Origin: Clostridium sp. CAG:167
GTDB taxonomy: Bacteria > Bacillota > Clostridia > Lachnospirales > Lachnospiraceae
Length of the DNA: 18,797 nucleotides
Assembly (NCBI GenBank): GCA_000433735.1
Contig: HF998307.1
Coordinates: 10,755-29,551 of the forward strand
Reading direction: 5' to 3'
Shown: positions 14,176-18,797 of the stretch, one piece after another
Numbering within the stretch: the first letter of the stretch is position 1
Layout: every line of letters starts with the position of its first letter
The notes under the pieces: model-generated
Told to the model about the DNA's origin: nothing
Databases searched by the model: none
The model's input: the letters and a program-made list of their open reading frames with translations, nothing else
Made by a program: the position numbers and the translations under genes

Positions 14176-16572
14176 CTATTGCCAGAATTTTTCCAGAGAA
14201 TCCGCCAGAGTGTGTTCATCCACCACTTCATAGGGATACCATTCTCTAGGAAAAAGGCTGGTATACTGTCGTTCCAGGAAGCGTTCATCCAGCAGAAGGA
14301 TCACGCCCCGGTCCTCCACGGTGCGGATCACACGGCCTCCGGCCTGAAATACTTTGTTGACCCCCGGGTAAAGGTATGAGTAATCAAAGCCTTTGCCCTT
14401 TTTTTCGTCATAATAGTCTTTGAACAGTTCTCTCTCGTGGCACACCATAGGAAGGCCGGTCCCTACAATGGCGGCTCCGATCAGCCGGTCTTCTTTCAGG
14501 TCGATCCCTTCACTGAAGATGCCCCCCAGTACGCAGCATCCCACCAGAGTTTTATCCCCAGGCGAATCAAAGGCAGCCAGAAAATTTTCTTTATCGGATT
14601 CCCGCATATCGGGACTTTGCACCAGAAGGGTCTGGGACGGGGAAAGGTTCAGCCGGTTGACGATCTGATCCATAAACTGATAAGAAGGAAAGAAAACCAG
14701 ATAATTTCCCTCTTTAGCTGAGACAAACTGCTCAATATAGGAGGCAATTTTTCGGTATTCTTCCGGACCCCGCTTGGTATATTTGCTGGTCACATCCCGG
14801 GCAATCAGAACTTTCCGCTGCTCCGGTGAAAAAGAGGAATCGGCGTATACCGCCGGATCCTGCAGACCTCCGGCCAGCTGTTCTTTGTAATATCTCACAG
14901 GCAGTAAAGTGGCGGAAAATAGAATGGCGGACCGGCCCCGCTCAAATACTTCCTTCAGGCAGTTGGAGGGATCCATACACTGTAGTTTAATGCGGAAATC
15001 ACCGGTTTCGGTATAGTCTGCGTAAATGCGGTATTTTTCGTCTAACAATTCCAGGACCCGGGAAAAGTTTCTGGCATTAAAATAAAAATTCAGCATGGTT
15101 TCTCTTTCCGGCAGCACCGGATAATCCTTGGCCACCAGTTCGTAGGCAGAGAGAACCCGCAAAAGTTGAAATTCCATAGCGTCTAGGTGTTCCAGTACCT
15201 CAAATTCGTCACATTCCCGCTTGTAAGAAAGCATGGAGCGGTTCAGAGCCGATAAGGCCTTTTCGTATTTCCGAAGATTGTAAGCTGCTTCCGGCCTTTT
15301 TTCGTGGCGTTCCATGGATTTCAGGATGCGGTTTACCGCCAGAATGTCCTCTTTGATCAAAGCCGCGCTGTACATCTCTCTGGCCCGCTCCACCAGGTTG
15401 TGGGCTTCGTCCACCAAAAAGATCATATTACCCTGTTTGTCAGAAGGGAAGAACCGGCGCAGATACACGGTAGGATCAAATACATAGTTGTAGTCGCAGA
15501 TAATAGCGTCTGCATACAGAGATACATCCAGGCTGAACTCAAAAGGGCATACCCGGTGCTTCTCGGCATAAGCGGCCAGCGTCTGACGCCGAAGTGGCTC
15601 GCCGCTAGTAAGAAGGTCGTATACTGCTTCGTTGACCCGGTCATAATGGCCTTTGGCGTAAGGGCAGTCTTCCGGTAAGCAGGAAGGGGCATCCAGGATG
15701 CAGACTTTTTCCTTGGCAGTCAGGGTGACTGCTTTGAATTCAAGGCCCTGTTGTTCCAGAAGCTGAAAACATTCCTCGGCTACGGTGCGGGTAATGGTCT
15801 TGGCTGTCAGATAGAAAATACGGTCATCAAGACCTTCTCCCATAGCTTTGATGCTTGGGAAAAGGGTTGTGATGGTTTTTCCTACTCCCGTGGGCGCCTG
15901 GATAAAAAGTTTATCCTTTTTTTCAATGGTACGGTATACCATGGCGGCCAGCGCTTTCTGCCCCTTCCGGTAGGGAAAAGGAAAGACAAGTTCGTGAATG
16001 GATGCATTGCGCCTGCGCTGCCAGTCATATTGGTAAATGGCCCATTTTTCATACCGTTGTATCAGATCGGTGAACCAGGCTGTGATCTCATTCCGGTCAA
16101 AATGATCCTCAAAACGCCGGATCTGCTCTGTCTCCAGATTGCAGTAGGTCATCTGCACCCCGATGGATGGAAGGTTTCGGTCTTCTGCCACCATATAGGC
16201 GTAGCACATGGCCTGGGCTTTGTGGACAAAGAAAGGTTCTTTCAATTCTGTTACATCGAGAAACATCCCCTTGATCTCGTCGATCATGACTTCTCCGTCT
16301 TTTTCAAACACGCCATCGGCCCGGCCCTCGATCTTCAGATCAAAGGGAGTGCCATATTTCTGGCTGGTCAGAGAAAACACGGCAAAAAGGGCTACCTCTG
16401 CCTCGTAGCCAATACCCATTTGTTTTTGAATTTTACGATGGATCCTGCTGCCCATCTGCATGGCGTCGGTATCTCGGACGCCGCTGCCGCCGGAAGTGAT
16501 ATCACCCCCGCGGAACATAAATTCAACCAGACCGCGGACAGACAGGTTGACGATTTCTTTTTCTTCACTCAT
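14176..16572 (-). CDS. Cas4/RecB-like nuclease fused to a Rad3/DinG-type Fe-S helicase
   Basis: The 798-residue protein has two parts. Residues 1-180 hold a PD-(D/E)XK nuclease of the RecB/Cas4 type: His45 (GSRIHRK), Asp86 (GRADG), Glu99-Ile-Lys101 (IDEIKG) and QAMCY with Gln120 and Tyr124. From about 200 comes a superfamily 2 helicase: Walker A APTGVGKT (Lys232), four cysteines at 291, 298, 303 and 342 placed like the XPD/DinG Fe-S cluster, DEAH at 388-391, SATLLP, and a final QAGGRVIRT motif. It should unwind DNA 5'-3' and cut single strands, probably in repair or replication-fork processing. No CRISPR genes are nearby, so the Cas4 likeness is structural only. ATG16572 was chosen over upstream TTG codons because conservation begins at LSVRGLVEF; it lies only 8 nt past a good -10. 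Confidence 0.9.
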   Translation of the reverse strand: MSEEKEIVNLSVRGLVEFMFRGGDITSGGSGVRDTDAMQMGSRIHRKIQKQMGIGYEAEVALFAVFSLTSQKYGTPFDLKIEGRADGVFEKDGEVMIDEIKGMFLDVTELKEPFFVHKAQAMCYAYMVAEDRNLPSIGVQMTYCNLETEQIRRFEDHFDRNEITAWFTDLIQRYEKWAIYQYDWQRRRNASIHELVFPFPYRKGQKALAAMVYRTIEKKDKLFIQAPTGVGKTITTLFPSIKAMGEGLDDRIFYLTAKTITRTVAEECFQLLEQQGLEFKAVTLTAKEKVCILDAPSCLPEDCPYAKGHYDRVNEAVYDLLTSGEPLRRQTLAAYAEKHRVCPFEFSLDVSLYADAIICDYNYVFDPTVYLRRFFPSDKQGNMIFLVDEAHNLVERAREMYSAALIKEDILAVNRILKSMERHEKRPEAAYNLRKYEKALSALNRSMLSYKRECDEFEVLEHLDAMEFQLLRVLSAYELVAKDYPVLPERETMLNFYFNARNFSRVLELLDEKYRIYADYTETGDFRIKLQCMDPSNCLKEVFERGRSAILFSATLLPVRYYKEQLAGGLQDPAVYADSSFSPEQRKVLIARDVTSKYTKRGPEEYRKIASYIEQFVSAKEGNYLVFFPSYQFMDQIVNRLNLSPSQTLLVQSPDMRESDKENFLAAFDSPGDKTLVGCCVLGGIFSEGIDLKEDRLIGAAIVGTGLPMVCHERELFKDYYDEKKGKGFDYSYLYPGVNKVFQAGGRVIRTVEDRGVILLLDERFLERQYTSLFPREWYPYEVVDEHTLADSLEKFWQ

Positions 16573-16579
16573 AATCCAT

Positions 16580-16608
16580 AGTATAAAACAAATAAAAATT
16601 GTGTGCAA
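16580..16608 (-). promoter_or_regulatory. Promoter of the nuclease-helicase gene, predicting a leaderless mRNA
   Basis: On the minus strand TTGCAC (16608-16603), a 17-bp spacer and TATACT (16585-16580) form a strong promoter. Transcription should begin at 16573 or at A16572, which is the first base of the start codon. There is no room for a ribosome site, and none is seen upstream of the ATG. Confidence 0.65.
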
Positions 16609-16611
16609 CAC

Positions 16612-16649
16612 TTCCGGCCCTTCCAGACTCTAATCTATGGAATCCGGAA
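16612..16649. repeat. Nested inverted repeat in front of the sigma factor gene
   Basis: TTCCGG (16612-16617) pairs with CCGGAA (16644-16649), and inside it TTCCA (16621-16625) pairs with TGGAA (16638-16642), leaving a 12-nt loop. It fills most of the space between the minus-strand promoter and the sigma ribosome site and has no T-run. It could be an operator or a leader hairpin. No promoter for the sigma gene is recognised around it. Confidence 0.45.
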
Positions 16650-16671
16650 AACAGATAGAAAAGAGGTAGTC

Positions 16672-17175
16672 ATGACAAATGCAGAGTGGGTTCTGGTAAA
16701 CCAGGCCAAAAAAGGAGACGCTCATGGATTTGCTCTGTTATACCAGCGATATTATAAGGAATTGTTTTACTTTGCCCTTTCGGTAATGAAAAATGCCAGT
16801 CAGGCAGAGGATGCAGTCAGTGCGGGGGTGCTGAAAGCTTATGAGCAAATCGGGTCTTTGCGGAAAAATAGTTCCTTTAAAAGCTGGTTATTCCAGATCA
16901 CAGCCAATGAGTGCAGAAAAATGTTAAGAAAGACAGTTTATTCCCTGGAGGATGCATCCCTTAAGGAACCTGTCGGAGAAGAAGCTGGATTTGAAGAGGC
17001 GGAGATCAGAGAGTATTTAAAAGTGCTTAACGGAACGGAGAGAATGGTTCTTTCTCTTTCTGTATTCGGCGGGTACAGCAGCAGAGAAATAGGAAAGATC
17101 CTTGGAAAAAAAGAGGGAACCATCCGTTCCCTGAAAAGCAGAGCATTAGCAAAACTTCGTGAGCAGGCGGAGTAG
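16672..17175 (+). CDS. ECF-type RNA polymerase sigma factor
   Basis: The 167-residue protein has the compact ECF layout with no region 1 or 3. Region 2 spans about residues 18-87 (LLYQRYYKELFYFAL, QAEDAVSAGVLKAYE, FKSWLFQITANECRK), for core binding and -10 recognition. Region 4 spans about 108-163 with the helix-turn-helix YSSREIGKILGKKEGTIRS, for the -35. ATG16672 follows AAAAGAGGTAGTC; an open frame reaches back to a GTG at 16603 but crosses the inverted repeat and lacks conservation. A membrane beta-propeller gene starts 13 bp downstream, which is the usual place for an anti-sigma gene. Such pairs are normally autoregulated, but I could not find a convincing ECF promoter upstream. Confidence 0.92.
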   Translation: MTNAEWVLVNQAKKGDAHGFALLYQRYYKELFYFALSVMKNASQAEDAVSAGVLKAYEQIGSLRKNSSFKSWLFQITANECRKMLRKTVYSLEDASLKEPVGEEAGFEEAEIREYLKVLNGTERMVLSLSVFGGYSSREIGKILGKKEGTIRSLKSRALAKLREQAE

Positions 17176-17188
17176 AAAGGTGGCAGCA

Positions 17189-18797
17189 ATGAAAGAAGAT
17201 GAAATGTATGAAATCCTGCAGAAAAAGGCGTTGAAGGTGGAGGTGCCGGAAAGTCTGGAGCCATCCGAAATAGAGAAACAGTGCCGGCAGGTAAATCAAA
17301 AGAAATCTCATAAAAAATGGTATGGTATGGGGGCAGTGGCGGCAGCAGTCCTGCTGTGTGTCCTGGTGTATGCCGGAAGCGGACTGTTTGCCGGGAACAA
17401 GAGCCAGGTGGCAAAGGAGAAGACAGCATCTCTTGAGGAAAAAGTGGCACAAGATCAGAAAGAAAAGGAATCTTCCGGCGGCACTTACGCAGAGATTTAC
17501 GACTGCATCCGCCAGAGAGAGGACAAGGAGGAGACCAAGTTGAGCAGTGCAGGCAGCACCGATGATACAACACGGGATCATTCCACCACCGACCTTCAGG
17601 TACAGGGAGTGGATGAAGGAGAACTGGTACAAACCGACGGATCTTATATTTACACCCTGAAACAGGGAGGCACAGTGGTAATCCACAAAGTGGAAGGGGA
17701 AAAGACCAGAAAGGTGGCGTCCCTTTCCCTGAAAAAAAACCTCGAAACTGATGGAAAAGACCAGATGTACCTGTGCGGCAATAAACTGCTCGTTCTCACA
17801 AGTGCGTGGACCCGGGGAACCGTTATTTACACTGTGGATATAACTAATCCTACAAAGCCGGTGGTGACAGGCAAGGTGCAGCAGAGCGGCAGCCTCAGCA
17901 CATCCCGCATGAAAGACGGATATCTCTATACATTTTCCGTATATTATCCGGAGACAGGTAAGATGAAAGAAAAGAAAAAGTCTACCTACATTCCGAAAAC
18001 AGGGGATCAGTACATGGATGCAGGAGACATATATTATCAGAAAGGGCAGGAGGCCAGTGAATACCTGGTCGTTACCACTTTGTCTGCAGACAATCCGTCA
18101 TCCTATGTGGATCAGAAAGCACTGCTGGCAAAAGGGGATACTTTTTATGTCAGCGGTCGTTATATCTATGCGGTGGACAATGGTTATGTGGTGGATGGCT
18201 GCGTGGCCGTTCCGGAGAGAAAAGAGACGAAAGAGAGCAAACCGGTGTTGTACCGCTTTGGATATGATAAGGGCCGGCTTTCTTACAAAGGACAAATGAA
18301 ACTTTCCGGTATAGTGGAAAGTTCATACCAGATGCAGGAAATGGGAGAAAACCTGGCTTATATCTATACAAAGTACGGTAAAAACAAGACAACAAACGGC
18401 ATCTGCCTTCTGGGACCGGATCTGAAAAAAAGGAGTGAACTGGGAAAACTGGGGGAAGATGAGAATCTCATGACTTCTTATTTCATTGACAAGATGGCGT
18501 ATTTTGTCACTTACAGGACAACAGATCCTGTCTTTGTCATAGATTGTTCTAACCCGGACCGGCTGGAGAAAAAACAGGAACTAAAACTTCCCGGATATTC
18601 AGGATATCTTCATTCTTTTGGAGAAAAAAATCTCATCGGTCTTGGGTATACAGGGGGGGATAAAGTGAAACTTACCGCTTTTGATAAAGATGAAAAAGGT
18701 CTGTTAAAAGAGGCAGATACGACCGTCTGGGAGAAAAAAAGCAGCACCGATGAATATGACCACTACAGTGTGTGGGTGGATGCGGATCGGAAGATGG
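17189..18797 (+). CDS. Membrane-anchored beta-propeller protein, putative anti-sigma/sensor (partial)
   Basis: The gene starts after AAAGGTGG and runs off the window end, giving 536 codons with no stop. Residues 1-43 are charged and cytoplasmic-like, residues 46-68 form one membrane helix (YGMGAVAAAVLLCVLVYAG), and the rest should lie outside. A Lys/Glu/Ser-rich linker leads to VQGVDEGELVQTDGSYIYTL, the hallmark of the secreted C-terminal beta-propeller family (GVDEadivktDG.yiY). Blade-like repeats follow, such as VDITNPTKPVVTGKV and VIDCSNPDRLEKKQE. The N-terminal part has no zinc-finger HxxxCxxC, unlike classic ZAS anti-sigma factors. Position just after the ECF sigma gene, topology and tail suggest it holds the sigma factor at the membrane and senses an external or envelope signal. 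That role is inferred; the propeller ligand is unknown. Confidence 0.85.
   Translation, partial: MKEDEMYEILQKKALKVEVPESLEPSEIEKQCRQVNQKKSHKKWYGMGAVAAAVLLCVLVYAGSGLFAGNKSQVAKEKTASLEEKVAQDQKEKESSGGTYAEIYDCIRQREDKEETKLSSAGSTDDTTRDHSTTDLQVQGVDEGELVQTDGSYIYTLKQGGTVVIHKVEGEKTRKVASLSLKKNLETDGKDQMYLCGNKLLVLTSAWTRGTVIYTVDITNPTKPVVTGKVQQSGSLSTSRMKDGYLYTFSVYYPETGKMKEKKKSTYIPKTGDQYMDAGDIYYQKGQEASEYLVVTTLSADNPSSYVDQKALLAKGDTFYVSGRYIYAVDNGYVVDGCVAVPERKETKESKPVLYRFGYDKGRLSYKGQMKLSGIVESSYQMQEMGENLAYIYTKYGKNKTTNGICLLGPDLKKRSELGKLGEDENLMTSYFIDKMAYFVTYRTTDPVFVIDCSNPDRLEKKQELKLPGYSGYLHSFGEKNLIGLGYTGGDKVKLTAFDKDEKGLLKEADTTVWEKKSSTDEYDHYSVWVDADRKM

Noticed and set aside
14176..16572. Cas4-like domain as a sign of a CRISPR-Cas locus
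   Set aside because: No repeat array or other cas gene is present, and the domain is fused to a helicase as in general repair enzymes.
15751..16581. A 276-codon open frame antisense to the nuclease-helicase
   Set aside because: No recognisable domain; the opposite frame encodes all motifs of a known fusion protein.
16604..16630. TGCAAC ... GACTC as an autoregulatory ECF promoter
   Set aside because: The -35 lacks the usual AAC context strength, the -10 does not match CGTC/CGTA, and the hexamer is part of the opposite-strand -35.
1..18797. Mobile elements, prophage or tRNA genes
   Set aside because: No transposase, integrase, phage structural gene, long direct repeat or cloverleaf sequence was seen on either strand.

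Overview
The window reads as a chromosomal segment from an anaerobic, fermentative Bacillota, most like a gut Lachnospiraceae. This rests on the gene families present (TmcAL/YlbM, a eukaryote-like class IV branched-chain aminotransferase, NAD-dependent L-lactate dehydrogenase, a Na/Pi cotransporter with a PhoU tail, an ECF sigma factor beside a membrane beta-propeller protein). AGGAGG-type ribosome sites and several TTGnnn-N17-TATnnT promoters agree. There are no rRNA or tRNA genes, insertion sequences, integrases, phage genes or CRISPR repeats. No species name is claimed.

Positions 1-5600 (all +) hold the 3' end of ftsH, a leader region with a terminator, an intracellular GH13 amylase/neopullulanase-type enzyme, L-arabinose isomerase (araA) and an intracellular GH43 arabinanase-type enzyme. 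The last two suggest use of imported arabinan oligomers: GH43 would release L-arabinose and AraA would convert it to L-ribulose. araB, araD and a transporter are not in the window. araA has its own strong promoter with an AT-rich upstream element, and it ends at a strong terminator.

Positions 5578-7367 (-) hold a two-gene unit: an SGNH esterase/acyltransferase-like protein, then tmcAL, which overlaps the GH43 end tail to tail. The terminator that best fits the GH43 transcript lies inside tmcAL, on the opposite strand. Positions 7430-12041 (+) hold ilvE, a small metallophosphoesterase, L-lactate dehydrogenase and the Na/Pi transporter. Clear promoters precede ilvE, ldh and the transporter; terminators follow ilvE and the transporter.

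Positions 12121-16572 hold two DNA helicases facing each other. A short UvrD/PcrA-type helicase (+) is translationally joined to a 59-codon Cys-rich membrane protein. A Cas4/RecB-like nuclease fused to a Fe-S Rad3/DinG-type helicase (-) ends 4 bp away, and its promoter position predicts an almost leaderless mRNA. The window closes with an ECF sigma factor (+) and a single-pass membrane protein with an extracytoplasmic beta-propeller that runs off the end. The pair looks like a sigma/anti-sigma sensing module and is, with the small Cys-rich protein, the part least explained by known biology.
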